Assembly (NCBI GenBank): GCA_000711775.1
Contig: ARYC01003468.1
Location: forward strand, 1 to 64,000
Direction: 5' to 3'
DNA length: 64,000 nucleotides
Source: Oxytricha trifallax
Lineage: Eukaryota; Ciliophora; Spirotrichea; Sporadotrichida; Oxytrichidae
The stretch's first letter is position 1. The number at the start of each line of letters is the position of its first letter. The notes under the pieces were generated by a model, which searched no databases, was not told the DNA's origin, and saw only the letters and a program-made list of their open reading frames with translations. A program made the position numbers and the translations under genes. Shown in pieces: positions 25,978 to 38,812 of the stretch.

Positions 25978-26398
25978 GCTTTAAACTTTCTCTCTCTCTG
26001 TTATTTGTCCCTTAGTACTCTATCTTCACACTGATTGATTTAGAAGTTAATAGTTAAATTTATTTGAAACTTTTCATTACTAGCAATAAGTGAAAAATAA
26101 ATAACAGAAATATTTATTTAATAAAGAATTTATTGAATTTTATTTGATATTTACTTATAAATAAATTTGCTATTAAATATTTTGTCCTATTCACTGCTTT
26201 TTTATTTTTATAAATAAGATTTTTTTAATTATAATAAAATAGACTTGTATTTTGTAAAATTGTTCTAGAATCATTTGCAATTTATTCAATATATAACTTC
26301 TATTAATATAATTTAAAGAAATTTAATTTTTTTAAACAAAAGTGGCTTATTCAAAATATTAATAAATATGCATTTTAATTTAAATTTAAACATCTAAA

Positions 26399-29254
26399 AT
26401 GGAATTACAAAATTAATATTCAATAAAAACAATCCTGTTTATTATATTTTAATTCAAAATTAGTTAATTTCACTTCATAATTTAGCTTATTTTTGTTTTA
26501 ATATTCTTAATGTTGAAAATTAATATTATAAACAAACAAAATGCCAAAATTTAAATTTTAGAATACATAATTAAAATATAAAAATATAAATAATGGAACT
26601 TAAAAACTCATTTTCAATAATAACAATATTGCTTGTATTTCAATAAAAATGTAATAAGATATTATCTTTTATGTATTTTAATTTATAAATTTGCTTTACT
26701 TGGAAAGAAATGATCAAATTCCAATGCAATAAATGAACAGAAAATTTTACAATGTTTACAGTCCTAGAATGTGCACTTCAATCGATATCTAAATATATTT
26801 TTATAGTAAATTTATAATTTAATTATACGAGTTTTAAATAATCTATAATATAAAACTTAGTCGTCGTTTATTTTTTTAATCTAGCCAATTTTTGTTATTT
26901 ATAAATATTCTACACTTTCCAATAAGGAGTAATTATTTATTCTATGAGATTTTAATTATAACCATTTTTTATTAATATTTCTTAATATACTAATAACTAT
27001 ACTTATTAACTTAAACTCTAAACATATCTTAAAATTTTCCTTTATCCTTTTTGTTTTAAAGTTTTCATATACTTAAAAATGGATTTGCATCCTCAAAATG
27101 TCAATGAGACAACATCTTGCCGCAAATCATTAATAGCCAATAATCAATAGCATTTATACATCCTTGTAAAAACACAAAATGTATCATGTATATATAGGAG
27201 TTATGAGTTTATGTTAAATAATAGCACATTCTGATAAGAGTGAGACAGCTTTCTTATAGAATTCTTTAAATATCCTGAATGTGAAATGGGTTCAATAAAA
27301 ATCAACATATTGATTCCTCTTTGTATTTTAATATTATCTAACTAAATAAAATAAATTTATCTCCAGTAATAGTAAATCAGAACAAAAAAATATTATTGTA
27401 TTTTAATTTTTACTTACACATTTCAATTGAAATTATGCAATTAATATTTATTTATTTTGATATTCGTTCAGATAGATCAGTGGGATACATAATGTATTAA
27501 GAAGACTAAATAGCTTTAATTATTAATATTCAATTAATAATTATCTAAATTCGAATAATCAAATATCTGCGTGGGAGCATTTCAAATTCAGGAAGCTTAA
27601 TTTTCAAAAATAAATTAATTCAAATTCGTAGAAAGTAATCTAAGTCAATGATAATAAAAGATAGAAATAAAGTAAACTATATTAAAAAATATGGCATTTT
27701 TTAAAAAAACAAACATATATAAATAATATATTTTCAATGATAGTGAAGTGTATTTTATTGGAGGACTTAAATAGAGGAATGGATCATAAACTTAGACAAA
27801 GAAATATATTTATTAGAAATAAATTAATATTAATTTATTAAATAATTTATATATTTTTAATAAATGCTATAGATTGAATATCAGATATAGAACTTTAGAA
27901 AAAATAAAAAGTTTAATTTTGGCAAGATCTGGATTTTATTGATTTATAATTTATAAATGTACTAATTTTTATTAAAATGAGAAGGATGTGGTATTTGCCA
28001 CATTGGGAGATAAATTTTTAATTTAAAATTAACAAAAATATAATTTATATAAATTTTCGTTCTTGGCGGATTTTATTAAAACATCTTGAACTCTACTGAG
28101 GTTTATGACATTTAATGTTAAATATTATTAATAAAGATATCGGTTTAAAATTATAATTATTGTTATTATATTTGAGTTTACTGAATACTTAATAAGATTT
28201 TTGTGAGTAATACAATATTTAATGCACATAAAGAAATTAAAAAATAATATTTTGATTTATAAAGAAAAATGGGAGAACTTTATTGTACTTCCAGTCGATC
28301 TATTTTGCCCTACTCCAGTTGTTATATAGCATAGATATATTTATCTTATTGGAGGATATTACTTTACAATATTAATTATAATATTATATTTAAGATTAAG
28401 TCAGAATGGTTCGCAAGGCCATTAAATCTTAATTAATTAATGAATGTATTAAAATTAAAAACAATCCTTTAACATTTTAAATTTTAATCTTGAGAATAGA
28501 TACATAAAAGCAAGATAAAGAATTAGAATGGGAAATAATATAAATTAGCTAAATGCTCTTCAATTCACCTGTGTTAAGTAAATGCTGAAAATACTTTTTT
28601 TTACTCTAATTTATTATCATACATAACAAATTAATTTTTTTAATATTTTTATGCTAAAAGGGTGTTGTTAATCTAAACAATATTTACGATCATGGAATTC
28701 AAGGGAATAAATTAGAATTACTAATATTTGGAGGATTATAGTATCATCATATTGTAATAATTTTTAAACATTTTTACTATAATATTTATAAAAATATAAC
28801 CATTTTATATTTTATATTAATTGTTAGCGATGAAATTTATCTGATGAGTATAGAGCATAATAGTGATAAATTTGAATATGTAAGGAAAGTATTAATATTT
28901 TATATTAATTATAGAAACCTAATATTAAATATATTTAATAAAAGTAGAAATGTAAAAGTAATAATTCCATTAGGTACCGCTGATAGAATTTATTACAATT
29001 AATTAATCCCACTAGAAAAAAATAAATTTTGCAAAAAATTATTCTCAGTTGGTAGAAACGCTGGGCATTTTCTTAATTTTCCAGATAAATTTGAATAAAT
29101 CTCTTAATATTTAGATATTGATAGTAAACTTAATATTATATAATGCTTAATTTATACTGTTTTATATATTTAAAATGGAATATATACTTAAAAAGTTAAA
29201 ATTATTAAGTTTAGGAATGAGTATGGATATCTTTAACTTAAAGGAAAGACATGA
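26399..29254 (+). CDS. K3: F-box-like/kelch protein gene
   Basis: A start block at 26593 (MELKNSFSIITILL) is followed by a block at 26733 (MNRKFYNVYSPRMCTS). A second, similar start at 26399 (MELQNQYSIKTILF) looks like a decayed duplicate. The block at about 27545-27653 (WEHFKFRKLNFQKQI, VIQVND) joins the block at 27734 (SEVYFIGGLKQRNG) through the 9-bp pointer TCAATGATA (27645-27653/27734-27742), in frame. Further kelch blocks: about 28097-28130 (NSTEVYDI), 28260-28360 (KWENFIVLPVDLFCP, RYIYLIGGYY), 28495-28560, 28660-28735 (LELLIFGG), 28825-28890 and 28975-29130 (ADRIYYNQLIPLEKNKFC). It ends at TGA 29252-29254. More diverged than K2 and K4, but coding quality persists. Confidence 0.7.
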
Positions 29255-29931
29255 AAATTAAGTGTTTATTGAAATTATTAATTTATTATAGTATTATTTG
29301 CTTTCATTCATTAAAGTAAATTATTTCTTGTTTATTTATTGCTTGAAATTTTTTATAATAAAAATTTTCTCACACTTTTGAGATTTATTAATTATAATAT
29401 ATATATAGTAATTAAGACTTATTTTATGATAAATTTATTAACTGTAAGACAATTTAGGACCATTAAGTTGTTAAAGATAACTAAATAAATTTTTAATTAT
29501 AATTAAGTTATTCCACAAAAATAAGTGACCTAATATAAAGTATAAGAAACTTATTGATGGATAAATTTAATTGATCAAGTTTAAATATAAGTAGACTATA
29601 CCTTTAATATTTTATGAATCCAATTGAATTTGATCAAATAATGCAATTTAAAATTCATTACATAAATCTAAAAATGAAAAATATTATCAAAATTTATGAA
29701 AGTCCATTAACATCATGATTTAAAGAAGTTCAATTCAAAAATAAAAATATATCATTAATATTTTATTTCTTTTTATGTTATTCCAGTATCAATAATTACA
29801 ATATATATAAAGTTAAATTTGTATAATAATAATGCAGATAAATAATTGCAATATATTTGAAAATAAATTTGATTAGTAGAGTTTATTACAATTTTGATGT
29901 ATTTAAAAATAATCTAATAATTTTATTAAAA

Positions 29932-32900
29932 ATGGAACTAAAAAATTCATTTTCAATTATTAGTATCTTGTAATATTTACATTACAAAGAGTAATTAAAA
30001 CTATAAGTTATAAATATAAAGTTCTATGAAGTTTTTGTGCCTAGAGCAATACTAGAAGTACCAATATTTTTTTTAAATTATATAAACAAATACAGATTAA
30101 ATTGTGAAGGGATAAAGCTTAAATTTATAAAAAATCAAATTTAAATGTTTATACTTTTTAAAGCCAATTTAATAATTTATATTATGTAAATAAAATATTT
30201 TGTTCTAGATCATCGGTATATTTCTTGCTACCTAAGAGTTAACTCTATGAACTAAATCAAGAAGCTGCCATTTTGTGTAGATAAAATAATCCAGATATAA
30301 ATGCTTCAAGCAGTGAAAACGAAGAAGAAAAAGATAAATAATAATCAGAAGAAGTTATAGGTAAAAATATAAATTAATATTGGAAAAATATACCATTGAG
30401 AAAAACTAATTTCAAGAAAGATGTTATGACAATATGGTAGAAAGTCATTCAAGTTAATTATATCTTAAAAATAATTATAATTTATGTTAGTTAATGACTG
30501 GCATGTGTATTTCATATCAGGTCTTTGTGAAGAAGATATGGCTTAATCATCTATTAGAGAAATAAATATTTTATGTTACAAAAATTTATCATTTTATATA
30601 ATATGGTTGATTAACATTTGTTGATTTTTGATTCTTCAAATAAATTAGACATAATTATTTTAATAAAATGATTAGTTTATTAAATAATACTAAGCGTTTT
30701 TACAATTATTATTATATAGCTTTATTGATTTATTCATGCAATAAGTAATAAAAACCCCTAATCCCTTAAAAATTGTGTTGTAAATTTGCTAGGGTTAAAG
30801 TATCATTAATAAGTTTAAATGTTGATCATAAATATAAAATTTATTAAATTTTTAGCAACTACTTTTATAATATGCTTGTGGATCATTTCATTAAGGTCAG
30901 AAGCTTATTTTATAAAATTACTATTCTATATAATAAATTGATTTGTCTTTTCGTGATTCAGTATGCTTATATATTACTCTACTATTTGATTAATTGAGAG
31001 CATTAAATTAGAAGATTTTTAAAAATAATTGTTTTTCTATAAGTTGTTAAATTCTTTGATTAATATCATGTTTATATTTAGTTGTATTTTTATATTTTGC
31101 GAGGTAAATAGCACTCATTTAATATCGCTGCCATTACACACAAGCATACCTTCGAAAATATTCATCTCTCCAATCTTCTCTCTCTCTGGTTAAGACCATT
31201 GCATTCCTATATCACCCCCAATCATTGATATATATATATATATATATTTTCACTCTATTGCAAGCTAAAGTCAATAAATAAATATCTGCAAGAAATCATA
31301 ACTTATCAGCAACCTTTAAAATTTGTAACTATTACTTGCAATTAATGGAGCTCCCTATGATTATTATCATAAATTACTAATTCTCTAGGAATATTGATAT
31401 ACAGGTTGTTAAAATCAATATGATTCTTGTCTTGGAGAGCAAATTTTAACTTAAATATGTTCATGTATTTTAATCCTTATTTGATTAATTACTTGATATT
31501 TATTAATAAACTTCATAAAAAAAATTATCATAAATTTACAATGACTTAAATTATAAAATAAAAAATAATAAGAATACTTATGAGTATTTCTCATATAAAA
31601 TGAATCCTCTTAGATTAGGTAATTTATAGAGAAATATTAAAGATAATTTTTTATCGGCTGCTTAAAGAAAATAAATATGCTGTTCTATTAAAGATAAAGA
31701 ATTAACTATCTTAACCAGCATCATCAAGTATAACATTTGTTTTTAACTTGACTTATAGTCATATACCTCAATATTTCTATGATTTTCTAAAACTAAGACT
31801 CCTAATAAATGAATTGAAAAAAGGTAACCATATTTTGTCAACATCTATGAACTTTTATTTTAACTCTATGTATTTTATCATAAATATATCTAAGTAGTTG
31901 TTGTGTAATTGGGGAGTGAATTAAATTATTATCTTTATTCGATTCGCATGTTTCTTTAAGATATCATTCAATTTATAAATGTTAGCAACAGGTAAGTAAG
32001 GTTTAACTGAGGGAATTTAGCGGTGAAAACAAAATTAGTTATTTCGAGAGAAATTACTCAATTATTAAATTTTCATTCATATGATAGTCAATATACTTTT
32101 TCTGTAAGCTTTGATTTTTTCTGATTAGAATTCAGCTTTATTTCTTTAAATTCTCTGCAAAAAAGAAGTGTGAAAAAAGGGTTTATAGACAAGTTTTTAG
32201 AGGTATAATAGAGTTATATTTTAATGTATGTTTGATTAAATTGTATGTTTCGCATCTAACTTTTTATTCATTATAAATTAAGACTCAAAAGCATAAAAGT
32301 TATTGTCTATCCTTTAATAAATATACAAAACTTTTAAATTTCCCCTGCAAATAAAAGCACTTATAAAAAAATTTATTGGGTTTTTGGGTTTTAATGCAAA
32401 TTAATAATTCAATTTATTTAATGCTAATATAATAAATTTAATGCTATTGTTTTGATATAAGATATAGAACAATCACAAAAATTGCAAAAATTATTTAAGA
32501 ACGGTCTGGATTTTAATTCTCATTATTTGAATTTATAATCGTATTATTATTATTATTTAAGATTTGGGTTGTGTCATATAAAAGAGAAGATATAAACTTG
32601 CCTATTTTTAAAATTATAAGAAAAAAATAAAAATTATATATTTTTTTTTTTACTTTATGTATGTGCAGGGAGACTCACCCACTTAAACAGATTAAGGTCT
32701 TGTGAGGTTTATGATATAACTAATAATTGATGGTCCCCATATATAGATTTACCTGAGAATATAATTAGTCCTGTGGCCACTTAATTTTAAGATAGATTTA
32801 TTTATTTAGTTGGAGGGTTTAGTCATTTATATTATTATAATTATATTACAAAAAATTAAATTTAAATCAGTCTATAAAATGAAGGAGAACATCTGACTAA

Positions 32901-34144
32901 ATTATTTTTCGAAATTTTATATAAGAATAAATTTCAAACATAAATTTATTGCTATTTCGTATTGATACCCTATAAGTTGATCCTGAATTAACCTTAAAAA
33001 CTTTGATAAATTATTTTATCCAAAATTGATATTATTAAATGAATTTACAATGCGTATTTAAATGTAAAAAGTTTACCACTCTATCTTTGATTATTATGTT
33101 TTTAATTATTAATTGTTATAAGTAATTTTTATTATTATTTTCCATTGACAATTTGTAGCGATCTTATTTTCTTATTCATTAAATTTATGCATAAAATATT
33201 AAGTGAGTATTATATGATATAACCCATGATACTGTATAAATTTTAAGTAAAATTAATTCAAATTAATAATTATATTTTTAAATCTATTTAAATAATTTAA
33301 ATTTTGAACTAAAATTTTAAGATAATACAAATTTCATTTAAGATTTATTTAATTAAGAAACTATATATTATAAATTTATATAGAACTATTGCATAATTAT
33401 GAAAAATTATATAAATTTATAATTTATGTATTCAAGTTTTCAATGGGAAACTATCTAAGTTTCTTCAAAAGAGCCTGTCCCTTATCTATGCCAACTTGGG
33501 CTATTTAATCTCAGTAATAATTTCCCCTAAATATAAAATACTGGAAATCATGAATTTATAATTTTTGGTGGAGTTAATCTTGATTTTGATAGCGATACTT
33601 ATTTTTAGAATTGCAATTTATAAATAAGCTAAGCTTTATTTTTATCTATACTTTTGCATACTACTGCAAACTATAAAATGAAAGTTAAGGTGATTGGCAA
33701 GTAGACAAGAACCCAAATTTAAATTAGATAGATTAAGCTTCAGGCGATTAATAATTGAATTTTATTTAAATTATTAATTTAGTCCTAATTATCAGATTTA
33801 AATTATAGAGAGAAAAAAAGAATATTTTATAATCTTTTATTGAAAGTAGAGATTAGTAAAATGACCAACTAGCTTACTATTGGAGATAGATTATACTACA
33901 ATTAATGGCTACAACTTCAAAATAAGAGAGATTGTAAGTAATGGTTTATCATGGGCAGGACAGCAGGTCATTATGTCGATTTTGACACTTAGGATCTTAG
34001 CATGACGAGTTTTAGCAGTAAATTCTAAATTAAAATTAATGATTTTTAAAAAATTTATTAAATAAAGTAATTTACATATTTGACATTTTTTATTAATAGA
34101 GTAACATGGAACTTGCTTATTAGTAATTATTAGAAAAATATTGA
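29932..34144 (+). CDS. K4: F-box-like/kelch protein gene, close paralogue of K2
   Basis: ATG at 29932 (MELKNSFSIISILQYL), then KFYEVFVPRAILEVPIF. It joins block two through AATATTTT (30063-30070/30194-30201), the same pointer as K2. Block two ends QKVIQVN with an AGTTAAT pointer at the start of the next block (VNDWHVYFISG). A 1.9-kb spacer follows. Later blocks: about 32455-32520 and 32569-32600 (GCVIQKRRYKL), 32660-32835 (LRSCEVYDITNNQWSPY, DRFIYLVGGFSH), 32945-33000 (RIDTLQVDPEL), 33432-33600 (EFIIFGGVNLDFD), 33878-34015 (GDRLYYNQWLQLQNKRDC), and a final block ending at TGA 34142-34144 (LLEKY then stop, as K2 LLDKY then stop). Predicted SCF substrate receptor by family analogy. Confidence 0.8.
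30600..32430. other. Large spacer within K4, no further gene supported
   Basis: A spacer of about 1.8 kb, much longer than the equivalent spacer in K2 (about 200-300 bp). It contains one 16-codon minus-strand ORF near 31155 (MNIFEGMLVC) downstream of a GA-rich run. Nothing else was recognised. Confidence 0.4.
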
Positions 34145-34288
34145 TATTTAAATTTAAGCCGTTTTTAATTAAAAGAATTCTCTTGATTTATTTAAAATTG
34201 CTTATTATTTTTATTTAAGATACTAACTCTTTGTCATTAAGTTTTAGCAAAATATTTATTAATAAATTGATTCAAAATTATTATAATA

Positions 34289-34703
34289 TTGTAGGAATAC
34301 AATTGAAATTGAGAAATTATAATTAAATTAATAAATATTAAATCAAAATAGTGGCAGTTAAAGTTGGCCAATTTTAACGATCTTGGGCTCATTCGACAGA
34401 GAATTCAAAATTAGCTGGACTTTATTATTGGCGGTACTATTTTATCGCATCCCTGGAGCGAGATAACTTGACTTTAATTAAACACATCTAAATTCATTAT
34501 ATTATACCCTCACATTAAAGTCAAGTTATCTCGCTCCAGGGATGCGATAAAATAGTACCGCCAATAATAAAGTCCAGCTAATTTTGAATTCGCTATCGAA
34601 TGAGCCCAAGATCGTTTAAATTGGCCAACTTTAACTGCCAATATTTTGATTTAATATTTATTAATTTAATTATAATTTCTCAATTTCAATTGTATTCCTA
34701 CAA
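34289..34703. mobile_element. 415-bp palindromic TA-flanked MITE, family A copy 2
   Basis: TTGTAGGAATACAATTGAAA at the left and its reverse complement at the right, flanked by TA (34287-34288, 34704-34705). The arms are nearly perfect and meet near 34495. It shares the GGCGGTAC...CTGGAGCGAGATAACT internal motif with the copy at 22460. It lies 145 bp after the K4 stop, the same relative position as copy 1 after K2. Confidence 0.88.
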
Positions 34704-34705
34704 TA

Positions 34706-35968
34706 ATGAATTTGATTTAAGATTTATAAATTAGTATAAAACTTTAAAGAGTAATTATAGTTTGTAAGAAAAAATATATGAATAATAGAGAGAATCGATT
34801 TTTAAAAAATATATTTAAAATAAGAATTAAATATATAAATACTTATTTAAAAAATTTAGGAAAATAGGGGATTTGTATATATATTTAAATTTAAATTAAA
34901 AAATTTCATTGATAATATTTATCGTTAAAAGTATAGAGAAAAATAAAAATTAATTTTAATTATTATTTTAAAAAAAATATAATGAAATATATTTGATTGG
35001 AAAACATAATGAATGTAAACATATTTTAATGATAAATGTTTGTATTAAAAATTAATAAAATTAAAAAATGAATTAAAAAAATTATTTAAAACAGTAAAAT
35101 GAGCTTAGATATATCCATTTAACATTTTTTCATAGTAATTTATAATCATGAATGTTAATCATTGAATTTTAGGGTTTTAAGGCATCGGTTGAGGGTCTCG
35201 GAAATTCATTAGGTGGGCTATAAAATAATTAAAAAAATCACTTAATTTGGGCACCTAAGCAATATTAGAACACCAAATTTAAGACAAGCAGATAAAAATG
35301 GTTTGTATTCAAACTCTTCATATTCGTTAAATATGCAATTTAATCCATATTTAACCTTTGTTTCTCAGCAAACTCAAATAATATTTTAACAATTCCCTAC
35401 ATTTGAATCACTTAAATATAAAATTAAATTGTTTTAACTTTTTAATTGTATGATAGTATTTAGTTAAATTGAAATAACAAATAAATAAAATTAAAATTAC
35501 AAATCAAATTACTCCAAAAGTAAATTTATAAAGTTTTTAATTTTTGATAAGTAATGTAAATTATTAATTTCTTTAAATAATTTATATATATATTTTTTAA
35601 AAGATCTTTATTCATAAGAATTATAATATTTAAAAGATATAAATTTAATTAATCAAAAGGGGATGATTATACAAATATAGTAGTAAAAGTCTATAGGTAT
35701 TTTAATTAAATAGGAATCCCTATATAATTATATTATTTTTTATTATAATCATTTATCTATCTTAACTTCGTTAATATATTTATACATCTTTCTTTCTATT
35801 TATTGATATATATATATTAGTTAGTTTGAAACTTACTTTCATGTAATTAATTAAAATGTTTTCAATATAATTGTAAAAATAAACTTTATCTCAAATTTGC
35901 TTATAATTTAATCAAGTATATTGAATTTATTGACAAATCTTAATAAATTTTATATTAATTAAAGCAAA
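34706..35968. other. AT-rich spacer with one weak coding candidate
   Basis: A frame free of TGA for about 75 codons runs from about 35176 to 35405 (+) (ASVEGLGNSLGGLQNN, HLIWAPKQYQNTKFK). Its first third is GC-richer than the surroundings. It may be a coding block of an unidentified gene or chance. The rest is featureless AT-rich DNA. Confidence 0.3.
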
Positions 35969-38812
35969 ATGAATATTAGATAAGATCCTAATTTTACAAT
36001 TTCTACTCAACCTAATCATAAGTCAGTTGTGAACAGAAAGACTTAGATTTATAAGGGAAAATTATTTATTATTATTTATGTGAATAGTTTCCAGTTAACC
36101 CTCCCCAAAAATTAAAATTTGTTTAAAAATAAAATCAGATAAAACATACATTAATTTATTTAAATTTTTATGTTCCAATACTAATTAACTGTTATTAATA
36201 TATTTTTTCCAAGTTTATTTTTAAATGAATACTTCAGTACCTTTCATAAAGTAAATAAATTTGTTATCAAAATTTAAAGTTTTGGGAATTAAAATTCACT
36301 ATTCAATTATTATAATTTTTAAACTTATTAAAATATGATAGCTTTTCTATTAAAATATAATTTTATTTAGATTTTGAAGTACATCTCTGGGGCTGCACTG
36401 AAAACTCTAAAAGTCTTTTTCTTATTTATATCATTATAGTTTACTTTTTTAATTATAAAATGTCTTTATTTTCAAATATGTAAATTTAATATACATAGAA
36501 TTTGTTTACTTTTAAATTTATAACTTATTATTTAAATTAATATAATTTAATTTTACCTATTTTTAAAAAAATCAAAATCCCCCATCTTAGATTTATTATA
36601 GGAGGTTTCATTTTAGTAAAGCAATTTTTATATTAATTCTTATAGCCATTATATTTCTATAAAAATAAATAAAATAGTTTTTTCTAAAATTATTGAAAAA
36701 TATAGTTATTAAAAAAATATGGTTTATAAACTCTTAGTTGTAGCTGGTACTTTGGCTGTTGTGAACTATAAACAAGACTTATTTGTGGAATCTTAAGTAC
36801 AATTCGCTGACTTTAACCCTCAAGTCCCAGCTGGACATGCTGTGTTCTGGTGGGATGCAGGCTTCAAGGGTAGAACTTTTGAGATGTAGCTTGGTGGTAT
36901 GCAAGAAGCCTAATTGTACAACATGGGTTGGAATGACAAGCTCTCATCTATAAAAAATCAGAAGAAACTCCGATTTGATTACGATTTGATAACATCGTAA
37001 ATACTATAATATCATCTTTCTAAATAGGTGAAGGAGTTAGAGCTAAGATTTGCAAGCATAAGAACTGCAAAGATGAAAGTCATTGGGACACTGTTCTCGA
37101 CATTCTTGGACCTTACAATTCAATTTCAATTAAAACTTATTAAATAAATCTCGAAGTTTAAGTTTATTTCCTTGAATGCTGCTCAGATGTTTGATGGCAC
37201 AAACGATTGGGCTAGCCATATCTGGATCTTCCCCTACAACCCTTAAACTGAGAAATACGTTCAACTATTCAGTGGATAAAACTTCGATGTTTCACATGCT
37301 GGTATCTTTTCAGTTGGCCAATACGATAGTGATGATATTAAGCATCATCATGTCGATAAGGGTGGATATAAGGGAGCAGCTTCAAGCATGATTTTAAACC
37401 CCAAGTTACCTAAGGGATTCTTTGTGTTTAATGATGTAATTAAAATATGACCTAGGGTTTGATTTCAACTAAATTTAAAATCTTAATATTCGTGTTAGTA
37501 ATTTTTAGATTATTCAATTCTTAAATATGCTTGCCTAAAATGTTATGTTTGCAATTATAATTACGAAAATAAAATTAAATTAAAATTGTCATGCATTTAT
37601 TTTTACAAATTATGTATATTAAAATATTTTTTATTAATAAAATTAAGTTGATCCGAATTAGAATTATTAATTCCTTTTAAATACAAATTTCAATTAAATT
37701 AAAAAATATAACTTTAGTGATTATTTATTTTGATTGTTCCCGATGGTTTCACTGTTACTTTATTCAAAAACGACTACTATAATGGAGAACAATTAACTGT
37801 TCAAGGTCCAAAACAAATGGACTTCGTATCTGGGTAAGTACAAGGTTGGAACGACTAGATTAGAAGTCTTAGAGTTATCCAAACTTCAAAGATGAACGTG
37901 AACACATATTGGGAAAGAGTAATCTCAAGCAACGGTCCAATCACTGAGACTATTGAAGTTGGATGGTCCAAGGAGGAATCAAAAACTGATGAGACAACTG
38001 TTACAAATTCTTTCACTACTTCAGCTGAAGAAGGTTACTCATTTATGGGATCTTCGAGCAAAGTTACTTTATCATATACTCTTAGCACATCAATCAGAAA
38101 TTCAGTCACATAATCTCTTTCAATTTCAAAGAGAATTCAAAAGACTGTTAGCTGCAACAACCCAAATAACGAACTTGTGACTCTTTACTAATGGGTCTTG
38201 AATGGTGAAAGAATTGGAGAACCAAATATTAAGGTTGATGATTCAAACTTTATTTGCAGATACGGAGATATTCTTATATTATTATTAATGTTGTACGGAA
38301 AATAATACTAAGGTTTGAGGTAGCTAGATATAAATATAATCATATAGCATTACACTTTTACTTTAAATTTTTCGATCAATTTTACGGATAAATTATTAAA
38401 TTTTAAGAATAAAAATTAATATTGCTGTTATTTGGATGTAAATTTGTTATCTCTTTCCATTATTATTATCAGCTATAATTCAATACTTTTTTATATAAAT
38501 TGTTTTATATTTATCTTCAAGTGAAAATGTTATCTGAATCAGCTCTGAGTATATATACTAAGGCAAATAAAAAAAGCACATTCAACTTTTATTATGTCGA
38601 ATAAAATATATTTTCTTATAATAGTAGTTAATATACAATAAAGAAATTTATAGTATTCTTTTTTTTAAAGTTAAAAATGAAACAAAACGAAAATTTAATA
38701 AAAAAAAATATGATACGGAGTTAATGCCAACTCTTCTCCAGCTTGCCCTCTTACAATGTGTGCTGATTCATAATGCAACACTTGCACTGGACCCTTAAAT
38801 CTTCATTAGTGA
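35969..38812 (+). CDS. Crystallin/pore-former-like membrane-anchored protein, paralogue 1
   Basis: ATG 35969, TGA 38810-38812. Order: a short polar N-terminus (35969-36052); a small block near 36376 (YISGAALK); one hydrophobic segment (about 36725, LLVVAGTLAVV), probably a signal anchor; beta/gamma-crystallin-like Greek-key sequence to about 37860 (motifs such as GRTFEMQLGG and FKNDYYNGE); a Ser/Thr-rich alternating segment (about 37900-38130) resembling the insertion hairpin region of aerolysin/ETX-MTX2 pore-formers; and a Cys-rich tail (38711-38812, CNTC). Blocks are separated by IES-like spacers with pointers AAG, AAT, TGATT (37389/37731) and GATACGGAG (38259/38711). Frog beta/gamma-crystallin-aerolysin proteins show a comparable fusion. 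Toxicity is not shown; the role could be predation or defence. Confidence 0.7.
37389..37730. other. IES found only in paralogue 1 (342 bp unit, pointer TGATT)
   Basis: TGATT at 37389-37393 and 37731-37735 brackets an AT-rich segment that splits a coding block. Paralogues 2 and 3 are uninterrupted at the same codon (near 41778 and 45597). Confidence 0.75.
38259..38710. other. IES before the Cys-rich tail, pointer GATACGGAG
   Basis: The 9-bp word occurs at 38259-38267 and 38711-38719. The enclosed AT-rich DNA is not coding. Corresponding junctions in paralogues 2 and 3 use GGAGT and ACGGAGTT. Confidence 0.8.

Noticed and set aside
22140..34140. Scrambled or inverted block order in the kelch genes
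   Set aside because: All recognised blocks in K2-K4 lie on the plus strand in the same order as the protein.
36957..37028. GT-AG spliceosomal intron between LSS and GEGV codons in the crystallin genes
   Set aside because: The 3' edge looks like TAG, but no GT donor exists in any of the three copies; paralogue 1 instead has an in-frame ATA direct repeat.
37953..38180. Second overlapping plus-strand ORF in paralogue 1
   Set aside because: Out-of-phase shadow of the pore-former-like segment; the other frame is conserved in paralogues 2 and 3.
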